Part shown: positions 1 to 8,426 of the stretch, in pieces
Layout: every line of letters starts with the position of its first letter
How positions within the stretch are numbered: the stretch's first letter is position 1
Assembly: GCF_010993965.1 (NCBI RefSeq)
Contig: NZ_WIXM01000026.1
Coordinates: 1 to 54,890 of the forward strand
Direction: 5' to 3'
DNA from: Gracilibacillus sp. YIM 98692
GTDB taxonomy: Bacteria; Bacillota; Bacilli; Bacillales; Amphibacillaceae
DNA length: 54,890 nt
The notes under the pieces: generated by a model
What the model was told of the DNA's origin: nothing
Database searches by the model: none
What the model saw: only the letters and a program-made list of their open reading frames with translations
Translations under genes and position numbers: made by a program

Positions 1-87
1 TAGGAATCATCTTCTCAATGTAGCATAGTCTTTTTTTTAAAATGTCCTTTACAAAGGGTACACTTTAGAAGACTGAATAGTCCTTTT

Positions 88-323
88 TTTACACGTTAGG
101 AGAGCATAAAATTTTAGCAGGGAGGCTACTCGACGCAGCAAAAATTTTTAAGTACAAAGTACCACGACCAGGACGGGTAGTATCGACGTTGGTCACAGGA
201 GATACTGACATCTGTGTTGCCTGCAAAAAGCAGATGAACTTAACAGATGTTCCATTTTTACCCCGATGAAGTAAAACTAAGGCTTTCACCATTAGGACTT
301 GGCGATAAGCCAAGTTTTTCTTT
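88..323 (-). repeat. Interspersed repeat R1, copy 1
   Basis: Read on the minus strand, this non-coding block matches blocks near 33969-34148 and 43279-43535. Shared landmarks in order are AAAGAAAA followed by a small CTTGG/CCAAG hairpin, GAACATCT, GGCAACACAGATGTCAGT, CCTGTGACC, and a terminal AACGTGTAAA. The copies are diverged but collinear, which points to an interspersed or MITE-like element rather than a gene. Short open frames inside it are not conserved as protein. Bases 1-87 upstream hold T-rich sequence and a weak GACT/AGTC hairpin; I see no gene there. Confidence 0.75.
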
Positions 324-358
324 AAAACTTACCCAAAATATGAATTTTCTATTTTCAT

Positions 359-1198
359 TTAATAAAAATCAAAATTATCCGGATCTAACTTTGGATTTGC
401 ACGTTTGTTCTGATTTAGCGCATCAATTTTCCCCATTTCATCCTTTGTTAATTTAAAATCAAATATTGAGGCATTATCGATGATTCTGTGCGGTTTTACT
501 GACTTTGGTATCGTAACAACCCCACTTTGTATGTCCCAACGAAGAATGACTTGTGCTGGTGTTTTATTATATTTCTCCCCGATTTCTACTAAAACCTCGT
601 TATTGAGAAGCTGGCCTTGCATTAATGGTGACCAAGCTTCCATTTGAATGTTGTTTTCCTGACAATAGTTACGTACTTTCGTCTGTGTAAGGCACGGGTG
701 AAACTCAATTTGATTTACCATTGGTTTAATTTCTGCATCTTTCATCAACTCTTCTAGATGATGTACATGAAAATTGCTTACTCCTATAGCACGTGCTTTT
801 CCATCATTATAAATTTTTTCAAGTGCCTTCCACGTTTCTTTGTATTTGCCTGGCACCGGCCAATGGATGAGATATAAATCTAAATATTCCAATCCAAGTT
901 TGGCCAAACTTTCATCAACTGCATGTAAAGTAGATTCATAGCCTTGCTGTTTATTCCCTACTTTTGATGTGACAAAAACTTCTTCCCTTTTTACTCCAGA
1001 TTCTTTTATTCCTTTTCCAACACCTTCTTCATTTCGATAGGCGGAAGCTGTATCGATACTTATATAACCCGTATTAAGCGCTGTCTTGACCGCATTAATT
1101 ACCTGATCACCATCTTCCACCTGCCAAACACCAAGTCCAAACCAAGGCATTTCTACACCGTTATGTAGTCTAGTTTTATCTTTTAAACTATTAACCAT
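359..1198 (-). CDS. Aldo/keto reductase, YvgN/glyoxal-reductase type
   Basis: This 279-residue protein is a soluble NADPH-dependent aldo/keto reductase of the AKR5 type, closely resembling B. subtilis YvgN, which reduces glyoxal, methylglyoxal and other aldehydes. The catalytic tetrad is visible as D49, Y54, K79 and H112 (SIDTASAY, TSK, LIHWP). The C-terminal half has the cofactor-binding IPKS segment. An open frame reaches 1210, but its GTG lies inside the ribosome site GGAAGGTG; the ATG at 1198, nine bases downstream of that site, is the better start. The gene stands alone, with repeat R1 downstream. The physiological aldehyde cannot be read from sequence. Confidence 0.93.
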   Translation of the reverse strand: MVNSLKDKTRLHNGVEMPWFGLGVWQVEDGDQVINAVKTALNTGYISIDTASAYRNEEGVGKGIKESGVKREEVFVTSKVGNKQQGYESTLHAVDESLAKLGLEYLDLYLIHWPVPGKYKETWKALEKIYNDGKARAIGVSNFHVHHLEELMKDAEIKPMVNQIEFHPCLTQTKVRNYCQENNIQMEAWSPLMQGQLLNNEVLVEIGEKYNKTPAQVILRWDIQSGVVTIPKSVKPHRIIDNASIFDFKLTKDEMGKIDALNQNKRANPKLDPDNFDFY

Positions 1199-1278
1199 TC
1201 TAAACAACACCTTCCTTAAGAATTCCTTTCATTTCATTATTCAGACTATTCTGAAGTATTGCAAAAAATTAGCATTTT

Positions 1279-2544
1279 TTAATATTCTCCACCAGGATAA
1301 AGGGTTGAACTGTATAGTCGTTTAGGCTGCTTAATCCCATTTCCTGTGTTCTGCTTTTCCAAGTGTAAATCCTTATACTCATACGAAAAAATGGATGCTG
1401 TTTCTTCATTGTATATAATTACTTGCTCAGTCCCTTTGTCAAAAAGATCCGCATGCACAACATAGCCATCTACAGGAAAAGTAACAACCGGATTTAAATA
1501 GCCATCATATAAAGTTGGGTTAATCCCCCCGCCTCGTCGATAGGCTAAAATATAATCTAATTCTTCCTGATCCCAGCCGCGAATCGTTTCGATGATGGTT
1601 AACCAGCCTTTTGACTGACGGTCCTCTTTACAAACCTCTTTTCCATTTGCATCTAAAAGAAACAGACCATCCTTTCCATTCTCATTACCTCGAATAATGC
1701 GATCTAAACCTGCTACCTGAAGGCCTGGGAGATCGGAACGAAATTTCCCTAATGCAATATGCTGTGATTCGATGGAACCGTCATAGCGCCAAATTTCCTT
1801 GCCATCTGGAGCATACATTACGGTTACACTTCCGCCAATAACAATACTTACATCATCAGGTAATGTTGGATCTACCTTCCCTACCCAGATACAATCTGCA
1901 TGGTCATCTAAATTATGACAGGACCATAGCACCTTCCCATCATGATCTAGGCAGTCATAGCCTGCCATTACCTCATCATGTCCATCTAAATCAAAATCAT
2001 GTACCCATGGGAAATGACCTATATTCCCTTCATGTGTCCATAGCAATTCAAAATTAGAGTTTAAGGCCCATAACTTATGGTAGCGATTTTTTAAGATGAT
2101 GTCCTGCGGAAAGGGACCTCCTGATAGATTCGCAATTACAATGCAATCATGTGCTTCTGGGTCAGGAAGAGGATGTGATTTTTTTACTTCTCCTGTTTTC
2201 CCATCTAATATGTAAAAGGTTTTATCCATTACACAAAGTACTTCATTACAGCCATCCCCATCAATATCATAGATCTGTGCTGGATAATCAGAGCCGGGAC
2301 CACCTGCGTTTTCATCAGGCTTTCCAACCTGCCACAGTCTATTTCCCTGTAAATCGTAAGCAGTTAAACAGGTTACCTGATGGGGAACATAACGGTCATC
2401 AATTCCTCCGTCAGCTTGAACCATAAGTATTTCCATTTGATCATCCTGATTTAAATCACCTACAAGCATTTTACATCTGAAGCCTGCTTCTTTGATATTA
2501 ACTTCTCCTAACAATTTTGGTTCCTTTGACTGTATTTGACTCAT
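1279..2544 (-). CDS. Non-secreted FG-GAP-type beta-propeller protein, possibly a polysaccharide-lyase relative
   Basis: This 421-residue protein has no signal peptide or membrane segment. It carries repeated Asp-rich calcium-binding-like loops: GDLNQDD near residue 29, DIDGDG near 93 and DFDLDG near 183. They are followed by Trp-rich blades (LWQ, LLWTHEG, VLWS, IWRYDG). This is the layout of FG-GAP/VCBS beta-propellers, a fold used by several lyases acting on rhamnogalacturonan and related glycans. The start at 2544 has a strong GAGGAGAGAG ribosome site. The gene lies 86 bases downstream of a lyase-like gene on the same strand, with a cre-like site in the gap, so a role in uronic-acid-rich plant polysaccharide breakdown is inferred. 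Substrate and catalysis are unproven. Confidence 0.55.
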   Translation of the reverse strand: MSQIQSKEPKLLGEVNIKEAGFRCKMLVGDLNQDDQMEILMVQADGGIDDRYVPHQVTCLTAYDLQGNRLWQVGKPDENAGGPGSDYPAQIYDIDGDGCNEVLCVMDKTFYILDGKTGEVKKSHPLPDPEAHDCIVIANLSGGPFPQDIILKNRYHKLWALNSNFELLWTHEGNIGHFPWVHDFDLDGHDEVMAGYDCLDHDGKVLWSCHNLDDHADCIWVGKVDPTLPDDVSIVIGGSVTVMYAPDGKEIWRYDGSIESQHIALGKFRSDLPGLQVAGLDRIIRGNENGKDGLFLLDANGKEVCKEDRQSKGWLTIIETIRGWDQEELDYILAYRRGGGINPTLYDGYLNPVVTFPVDGYVVHADLFDKGTEQVIIYNEETASIFSYEYKDLHLEKQNTGNGIKQPKRLYSSTLYPGGEY

Positions 2545-2579
2545 AAAATATTACTCTCTCCTCTTTTTTACTTTTATTA

Positions 2580-2593
2580 ACGAAACGCTTTCA
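2580..2593 (-). promoter_or_regulatory. cre-like site upstream of the beta-propeller gene
   Basis: On the minus strand the 14-mer TGAAAGCGTTTCGT matches the CcpA consensus TGWAANCGNTNWCA at 11 of 14 positions, with a perfect left half and centre. It lies about 36 bases upstream of the beta-propeller start, so the downstream gene may have its own catabolite-controlled promoter. Confidence 0.5.
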
Positions 2594-2630
2594 TAATGGA
2601 ATATGTATTACTTTTTGATTTTAATTCGCA

Positions 2631-4292
2631 TCATTGAACCCGGTTACCTTTAATCAAAGTTGATATATCCTCTCCTCTTCTTAAATTATATAATTCTCCA
2701 TCAAAGATAGTCTCAACAGTACCATCCGGGAACATATAACTGCCAGAAATAAATCCTGCCCCATTTATAAAACCTGGAATATCCTCCATCTTACCTTCAA
2801 TAGCTGCTTGTAAGGAAACCAAAGCAAAAGGTTCTAAATTATCAAATTTTGCATTCATTCTTGTTGAATCATTTATAAAGTAACCTTTATGGAAGCTTCG
2901 TATAACAATATTATCACCAATAACTCTCCCTAATTTCAAATACTCCTTACATCTAGTAGCTTTAAAAAGGTCTATAATGGCAAATAGGGCAATTGGATCT
3001 GAACATTTGGTATCAACATTAATATCTACTCCCTTCCCTGGCTCATACCCTAACTCACCGAACCCATTTCCTTTTGCGATATTTCGTGACATTTTCCAAA
3101 GTTCAATATCTCCAGTATCTAAGAAGGCTCTAGAGTAAGACAATAAAAAACCACAATTGGCAGAATGGCTTTTAAATTCACTGCCAGCTTTCCCATAGTA
3201 CCCATTTCTTTTCAATACATATCCTGTAAGGTCGGTTCCATCTGTAAACATGGTTCTAAAAGAATTGGTTTCCGGAATGTAAGCATATGTTGCAAAACTT
3301 AATAACCCTTTATAAGTCCATTCTAAGATATCTTTTGCATCTTCACCGATCTCTTTAGCCATTTGCAGCTGCATTAGAGCATTTTTCCCATAGATGGAAT
3401 TAGCCCCACCGGAACGAAGAATTTTAGCTTCTAAGGCTACCTCCCCAAATTCAGGCCCAAATTGTCTCTTTGCTCTATCCCCGTATTTACTTAATGTATT
3501 AGTATCGTCATCTGTCTCTTCGGTTTTCTTTGGTTGAGTAAATTGATAGGCACCAAGACCTGTTTTTTCGTCTCTAGCCAATACATATTGATAAGCAAGA
3601 TGTTTCGCCCATTTAAAAGCATCTTTATCCCCATTCAATCTATAAAGGCTTGACGCTGCATATATCAGATCATTCCCTGTATTGATAAAAGAAAGACCTG
3701 AAGATTCACGAAATGGAGGACGCTGGACTAATTCGTGATTCCAAACAGATCCTAATTCAAGCCCATACTTTCCATGTCTCCCAACATCAAGATCATCCCA
3801 ATTATAAACATGGGCATTCCAAAAAGCTTTAATAAATTTTGATGTAACGTCTGAATTCACTTCGTACATTAGATCATAATAGGGTAAACAATTCTTCAAT
3901 TCATGTACGTATTCTTTTTCTTTTGGACCTACCGGTTTTAAAGTCTTAAGATCTATAAACTTATGACCTCCCCATTGAATTAACCCGCTCTTATCAAGCA
4001 AATGATCAAAATGATATCTAATAGCATCCTTGGCTGCATTTTTATACTTAGGCTCATCTATTAAAATACTTAAGGATGTTAAGGTTCGAAATAGATTTTG
4101 CTGAGTTGCCAAATTAGAAATAACAACCTCTCCTATATCAGAGAAGTTCCACTTCATTTGTTCTAAGGTATCGATATTGATACCATCACAAAACAACGGA
4201 GATGGATTCTTTCTATAACGATCTCGTCCATTTTCTAAAACATTATCGCAAAATTCAATCACTGCATTGATTCTAGACCTATCATTCTCCAA
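2631..4292 (-). CDS. Putative intracellular pectate-lyase-like alpha/alpha-barrel protein
   Basis: This 553-residue protein lacks a signal peptide. The N-terminal region (YRKNPSPLFCDG, then SNLATQQNLFRTL and a WGGH motif) and many Trp/Tyr-rich helices resemble, from memory, the alpha-barrel pectate lyases such as PL2, which are about 540-570 residues and can be cytoplasmic. The family assignment is tentative; an uncharacterised glycan-active barrel is the alternative. The start is a TTG at 4292 with a GGTGAGG ribosome site 11-14 bases upstream, so the exact start is less certain. It is followed by the beta-propeller gene, and the pair looks like one carbohydrate locus. A cre-like site at 4362 suggests CcpA control. 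Confidence 0.5.
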   Translation of the reverse strand: MENDRSRINAVIEFCDNVLENGRDRYRKNPSPLFCDGINIDTLEQMKWNFSDIGEVVISNLATQQNLFRTLTSLSILIDEPKYKNAAKDAIRYHFDHLLDKSGLIQWGGHKFIDLKTLKPVGPKEKEYVHELKNCLPYYDLMYEVNSDVTSKFIKAFWNAHVYNWDDLDVGRHGKYGLELGSVWNHELVQRPPFRESSGLSFINTGNDLIYAASSLYRLNGDKDAFKWAKHLAYQYVLARDEKTGLGAYQFTQPKKTEETDDDTNTLSKYGDRAKRQFGPEFGEVALEAKILRSGGANSIYGKNALMQLQMAKEIGEDAKDILEWTYKGLLSFATYAYIPETNSFRTMFTDGTDLTGYVLKRNGYYGKAGSEFKSHSANCGFLLSYSRAFLDTGDIELWKMSRNIAKGNGFGELGYEPGKGVDINVDTKCSDPIALFAIIDLFKATRCKEYLKLGRVIGDNIVIRSFHKGYFINDSTRMNAKFDNLEPFALVSLQAAIEGKMEDIPGFINGAGFISGSYMFPDGTVETIFDGELYNLRRGEDISTLIKGNRVQ

Positions 4293-4361
4293 TATTTTCT
4301 TATCCTCACCTTCTTTATTTATTCAACGCCTATTTGATTTCAATATAATTTTACAAAAAGA

Positions 4362-4375
4362 CGGAAGCGATTACA
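4362..4375 (+). promoter_or_regulatory. cre-like site upstream of the lyase-like gene
   Basis: CGGAAGCGATTACA matches the CcpA consensus TGWAANCGNTNWCA at 12 of 14 positions. It sits about 70 bases upstream of the TTG start at 4292, where it could overlap the promoter. The rest of the 4293-4442 gap shows no other clear signal and no convincing terminator for the carboxypeptidase gene that ends at 4443. Confidence 0.5.
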
Positions 4376-4442
4376 TGTAATATGCTCATAAAAAGGATTG
4401 CTGTAACGACCTAAGTAGTTTGATTAAAAAGTCCCAGCTGAG

Positions 4443-5597
4443 TTATCTCTTTCTCAGAACTACGAATTTATATAATATTAAAATTAGGATGGTTAACATC
4501 CCATTTATCATCCACTGCCATTTGAAAGATACTGTTTTTTCTTTTTCAATCTTTTTCATATGCTTCAACGTTTTTAAAGATTTGAAATTCTTTTCAACTC
4601 GGTTAAAGGTAAAGTTTTCTCTATCAGTAACTGATTGCTTGGCCGTTTTTGAATCCTTTTTGTCCAACCCTTTCTCATCATTTGCAAACAATCTGTATGT
4701 GTGAAAGCCCTCGTCTAATAGTATTGTAGCATCCTGATATGCAGAATAGCGATCGATTGAGCGTAGAACTGCTACAATCAATTCTCTATTTCCTCTTTTT
4801 GCTGATCCAACTAACGTATATAGACTTTCATTAGTAAAACCATTTTTAATACCTGTTGCTCCTTCATAATTAAAAAGAAGGTGATTATGATTTACTAATA
4901 CGTTTTGATCATCCCATTGGTAACCGACTCGATTGGCATCATCCTTCACATGTATTTTTAACTCATCTGTCCAATATCTCTCGTTCCATTGATAGGTTTT
5001 GCTCGAAGCGATTTCCCTAAATAATGGGTTCTTCATTGCGTATCTAGCAATGGTTGCCATATCATAAGCTGAAGTGTAATGGTTTTCATTGTGTAACCCA
5101 CTGGCATTTGTGAAGTTCGTGTTTTTAGCACCAATTGATTGGGCAAAACTAGTTACTTTTTCAGCAAATAATCGTTCACTTTCAGCAATATGCTCAGCAA
5201 TTGCTACCGCCCCATCGTTCCCTGAATGAAGCATAATGCCATATAAAAGATCTTTAAGTTTAAACTTATCTCCTTCATGCAAATACAAACTACTTCCTAT
5301 TGTTTTAACTGCTGATTCAGAAACATTTATACTGTCATTTATATTTCCTTGTTCAATCGCATAAATAGTTGTTGCGATTTTGGTTATACTTGCAGGATAT
5401 TGTCTTTTATTCATATCTTTCTGTAGTAAAACTTGACCTGTTTTTTGATCTAACACTACCCATGACTTCGCATGAATTTTATGGTAGATATTTTCGGAAA
5501 GGGTTTTAATTTGTTGATTGTCAGTGTCCGCATAAACATTGTTTTTACCTAATATGATAAAACATATTGTTAAAAGAAGTACTATTTTCTTGATCAT
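4443..5597 (-). CDS. D-alanyl-D-alanine carboxypeptidase (PBP5/DacF family)
   Basis: This is a 384-residue serine DD-peptidase that trims the terminal D-Ala from peptidoglycan stem peptides outside the membrane. It begins with a signal peptide (residues 1-23, ending VYA). The active-site motifs are S70-I-T-K73, S125-G-N127 and K251-N-G253; the last differs from the usual KTG by one residue, which I believe also occurs in related Bacillus proteins. After the catalytic domain comes a charged linker and a C-terminal membrane helix (about 357-380) that anchors the protein, where classical PBP5 has an amphipathic helix. The ribosome site GGAAAGGAG supports the ATG at 5597. It appears monocistronic. 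Confidence 0.92.
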   Translation of the reverse strand: MIKKIVLLLTICFIILGKNNVYADTDNQQIKTLSENIYHKIHAKSWVVLDQKTGQVLLQKDMNKRQYPASITKIATTIYAIEQGNINDSINVSESAVKTIGSSLYLHEGDKFKLKDLLYGIMLHSGNDGAVAIAEHIAESERLFAEKVTSFAQSIGAKNTNFTNASGLHNENHYTSAYDMATIARYAMKNPLFREIASSKTYQWNERYWTDELKIHVKDDANRVGYQWDDQNVLVNHNHLLFNYEGATGIKNGFTNESLYTLVGSAKRGNRELIVAVLRSIDRYSAYQDATILLDEGFHTYRLFANDEKGLDKKDSKTAKQSVTDRENFTFNRVEKNFKSLKTLKHMKKIEKEKTVSFKWQWMINGMLTILILILYKFVVLRKR

Positions 5598-5709
5598 TGG
5601 TATGACTCCTTTCCATATATGTAAATATTTATGGAATCTATTTTATTTGCCATTTTCTTCTAATAGCATTAAAAGGTATATCTATTTATATGTTGAAAGG
5701 AGACATAAA

Positions 5710-5757
5710 ATGATAGCAAAAAACTCTATTAACCTTAACCATAAACTATTTCGATAA
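5710..5757 (+). CDS. Possible 15-residue leader peptide or small protein
   Basis: An ATG at 5710 is preceded by a near-ideal ribosome site (GAAAGGAGA, 5695-5703) and opens a 15-codon frame, MIAKNSINLNHKLFR, that ends with TAA at 5757. The quality of the ribosome site is the only reason to list it. It stands alone at the head of the long region before the LysM-GMC gene, and is followed by hairpin-forming sequence, an arrangement compatible with a leader peptide. No similarity is recognised, and a chance occurrence is quite possible. Confidence 0.3.
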   Translation: MIAKNSINLNHKLFR

Positions 5758-5776
5758 TTTAAGAAACAAGATTAAT

Positions 5777-5860
5777 ATAGGGGTTTCATCTCATAAATAT
5801 GAACCTATGGTTTGGAGATATTCACCGGGATCAGTTGGAGCCTCTCCCCTTCTTTTATTT
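5777..5860 (+). ncRNA. Candidate structured leader upstream of the LysM-GMC gene
   Basis: The 213-base gap between the small frame and the GMC gene contains nested pairing potential. An imperfect dyad (ATAGG...GGTTTCAT against ATGAACCTAT) spans 5777-5808. A second hairpin follows, with outer stem GGAGA (5814-5818) against TCTCC (5843-5847). This is followed by CCTTCTTTTATTT, which could act as a weak intrinsic terminator about 110 bases before the GMC start. I do not recognise a known riboswitch class. It may be a regulatory RNA or simply incidental structure. Confidence 0.3.
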
Positions 5861-5970
5861 ATTACTACTGTTATTTTTCAACCCTCTTCTTCTCAGCATA
5901 TAATTGCATCTATTTAATAAAATTCATTAAGACACTTTTTACCTGAGTATAACGAGAGGTGTGACATATT

Positions 5971-7602
5971 ATGAGAATTTATATTGCTAATCATAATGAC
6001 TCCTTACAAACCATTTCAAAAAAGTTTCATGTAAATATCGATGAACTGATGTCCCTTAACCCTAATATTGATAATCCCAACTTGAATATTTCAGGGAAAG
6101 TAATTAAACTTGCTTGTCAGCCTAAGTCTGATAACAGTAAATTAAACTCTTCTCCCAAGCTGGATGATTCCAATTTAAATCTGCATTGGATCCCGCTTAC
6201 TTCACTAGATGAAATGGAAAAGACAGACTATGACGTACTGATTGTTGGAAGTGGTGGCGGTGGAGGAGCGGCTCTATGGAGGTTATGTCAACAATGGCAG
6301 GGCACTGGAAAGAAAATAGGAGTTGTAGAGGCAGGAGATCTTCTCTTACAAACACATGTAAATAACCTCCCAACAATGAACCCAGAACGTGCTGAAGATT
6401 ATTTCCTTCATCATTCAAGAGAGGTCTCTGATATTTCCTCACGAGAAGTTATTGCTTTAGGAGGCAGAACTTTATTTTGGTTAGGTGCTACCCCCCGTAT
6501 GAGCCCTTCAACTTTTGAGCATTGGCCCATTAAAAACAAACAGATGGAAAAATACTACAATATTGCTGAAAAATTAATGAATGTTACGAAAGATTATACC
6601 CAAGGCTCTTCGATTACTGAAGTACTTCTGCAACGGCTACAGGCTAGCTATTTTCCAGATGCCATAGATCAACCGATTGCAACTGATCTCCAATCAACTA
6701 AATACGGAGAAGTCCATTCAAATGTATTCTATAGCTCTCTTTCTGCATTAGGGCGTGCTTTGAACATGCGATCCTTTGACTTGGCTGTTAATGCACAAGT
6801 AGTGAAAGTATTTGCTGAACATGGGAAGGTAAAAGGAATAGAAGTAATGTCTTCTGAGAAAAAGCGCCATTTTCTTAAAGCTAAAACGATCATATTGTCT
6901 GCTGGTACATTTCAAACAACAAGGATCTTGCTAAATTCAGATATTAAAGGACCGGCAATTGGACATTATTTAACTCATCATTCGAGAATATACGCAACTG
7001 GCAGGGTGACTCGTGAGGAATTCCCTGAATTATTAGGTACGCTCGGTATTTTAGTACCTGGACAGAAGGATAGACCATATCAAATTCAAATTATTGGACC
7101 AGAGGGTTACTTTTGGTACCCAAATGAAGAACAAAAGCCTTTACAAGAGGATATGGATATTTACTTTCACGCTTCAGGTGAGGTGGAATCTTATTATGAG
7201 AATCAAATCATCATTGACCCTAATGAAAAAGATCATTTGGGAATACCTAAAGTTGATATACGATTCACCTACAGCGAAAGAGACCGAGCCGTAATCGACC
7301 AGATGAAGAAAGCAGTTCGAGCTGCCTCCTCAGCCATGAAAACACAACTTATTGAGGAGACAGATCAGCCCTACATTTATTTATGGCCTTTTGGAAAAGA
7401 ATTTCATGAAATGGGAACCTGTAGGATGGGCGATGATCCTAATACTTCTGCTACGAATTATGTTGGGCAAATTCACGGTATAAATGGTTTATATGTCGCT
7501 GATAACAGTGTCATTCCTACAAGCGGAACCGCAAATCCTACTCTTACTACAGTGGCTTTAGCCATTCGCACTGTCGATTATATTGTAGATCAATTTAAAT
7601 AA
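5971..7602 (+). CDS. LysM-domain GMC-family FAD oxidoreductase
   Basis: This 543-residue protein joins an N-terminal LysM domain (about residues 2-48, with NxxL and LNPN motifs) through a short Ser/Asp/Lys linker to a GMC (glucose-methanol-choline) oxidoreductase. The dinucleotide-binding motif DVLIVGSGGGGGA lies at about 88-100. The C-terminal catalytic region has H479 (HEMGTCRMG) and N522 in NPTLT, the usual His/Asn pair. It would oxidise an alcohol or sugar using FAD. No signal peptide is present, so the LysM domain would act inside the cell; in Bacillales such LysM proteins can be spore-associated, though that is an inference. The ribosome site GAGAGGTG supports the start. It is followed after 14 bases by a sugar isomerase-like gene. 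Confidence 0.85.
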   Translation: MRIYIANHNDSLQTISKKFHVNIDELMSLNPNIDNPNLNISGKVIKLACQPKSDNSKLNSSPKLDDSNLNLHWIPLTSLDEMEKTDYDVLIVGSGGGGGAALWRLCQQWQGTGKKIGVVEAGDLLLQTHVNNLPTMNPERAEDYFLHHSREVSDISSREVIALGGRTLFWLGATPRMSPSTFEHWPIKNKQMEKYYNIAEKLMNVTKDYTQGSSITEVLLQRLQASYFPDAIDQPIATDLQSTKYGEVHSNVFYSSLSALGRALNMRSFDLAVNAQVVKVFAEHGKVKGIEVMSSEKKRHFLKAKTIILSAGTFQTTRILLNSDIKGPAIGHYLTHHSRIYATGRVTREEFPELLGTLGILVPGQKDRPYQIQIIGPEGYFWYPNEEQKPLQEDMDIYFHASGEVESYYENQIIIDPNEKDHLGIPKVDIRFTYSERDRAVIDQMKKAVRAASSAMKTQLIEETDQPYIYLWPFGKEFHEMGTCRMGDDPNTSATNYVGQIHGINGLYVADNSVIPTSGTANPTLTTVALAIRTVDYIVDQFK

Positions 7603-7616
7603 TAGGAGGATGAAAG

Positions 7617-8411
7617 ATGAAGTTTAGGCGTATTGGTAACCAAATGCAAATGGTATCCAATCAAGAAACAAGTAAATACCCTCCTGGGTTAACGATCTTC
7701 ACAGTACGGGAACCATTTTCTAAAGATTATTTAGAAACGTTACAAAATGTTGCGGAAATGGGTTATAAAGTATTAGAGTTATATGACTATGACGATATTC
7801 CAGCAAAGGATATGAAAAAAGCGTTAAATCAACTTGGGTTAAGAGCCATTTCCCTCTTCGTCCGAAATGCTGATTTAGAAGAAAATTTAAGGAAACACCT
7901 GCAATATGCAAAACATATTGGTGCAGAGTTTATCGTAACAGATGCTCCAGAAGTATTTTTTCAGGATGAAGAAAAGTTCCAAGATCTTGTCTCCCTTTTA
8001 AAACATGCTCAAACAGTTTTGGAAAAACACAATATACAGCTTGTTTACCATCCTCATACTGCAGAGTTCAAAAAAGTTAATGAGACGTATTGGCTCGACC
8101 GATTAATAAAAAGTGTAGATCCGAATTTACAACTGGAACTAGACACATATTGGATAAAGAAAGTTGGATTAGATCCTGTGGAAACACTATATAAATATAA
8201 TGGGCATGTCCCTCTTCTTCATATTAAAGATATCAACAAGGAAGGTGAATTTAAAGAAGTTGGGCAAGGGATTCTTATTTGGCCACTGATATTCTCAGCT
8301 GCTAAGGACATTGGAGTTAAATATTACTTTGTAGAACAGGATGTAACGTCACATCCATTAAAAAGTGTCCAAATGAGTATAGATTACCTAAGAAAAATAG
8401 GTTTGGCTTAA
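7617..8411 (+). CDS. Sugar phosphate isomerase/epimerase family protein (xylose-isomerase-like TIM barrel)
   Basis: This is a 264-residue soluble protein of the AP-endonuclease-2-like TIM barrel superfamily, which includes IolE, IolH and other sugar isomerases and epimerases. Likely divalent-metal ligands are spread as expected: His in YHPH (near 140), Asp in LELD (near 176), His in LHIKD (near 200) and Glu in VEQD (near 240). The gene follows the GMC oxidoreductase by 14 bases with ribosome site AGGAGG, so the two are surely co-transcribed. A dehydrogenase/isomerase pair suggests processing of an oxidised polyol or sugar. The true substrate is unknown. The gene converges on the germination operon with only 15 bases between stop codons and no obvious terminator. 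Confidence 0.83.
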   Translation: MKFRRIGNQMQMVSNQETSKYPPGLTIFTVREPFSKDYLETLQNVAEMGYKVLELYDYDDIPAKDMKKALNQLGLRAISLFVRNADLEENLRKHLQYAKHIGAEFIVTDAPEVFFQDEEKFQDLVSLLKHAQTVLEKHNIQLVYHPHTAEFKKVNETYWLDRLIKSVDPNLQLELDTYWIKKVGLDPVETLYKYNGHVPLLHIKDINKEGEFKEVGQGILIWPLIFSAAKDIGVKYYFVEQDVTSHPLKSVQMSIDYLRKIGLA

Positions 8412-8426
8412 TCATACGCTGACCTA

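Noticed and set aside
1863-2426. His/Leu-rich plus-strand frames opposite the beta-propeller gene
   Set aside because: They are antisense shadows of a well-supported gene, without ribosome sites.
5777-5850. Resemblance of the GMC leader to a purine riboswitch (ATATGG-like and ACC words)
   Set aside because: The core GTTTCTACC and the matching P3/P1 segments are absent, so only isolated words agree.
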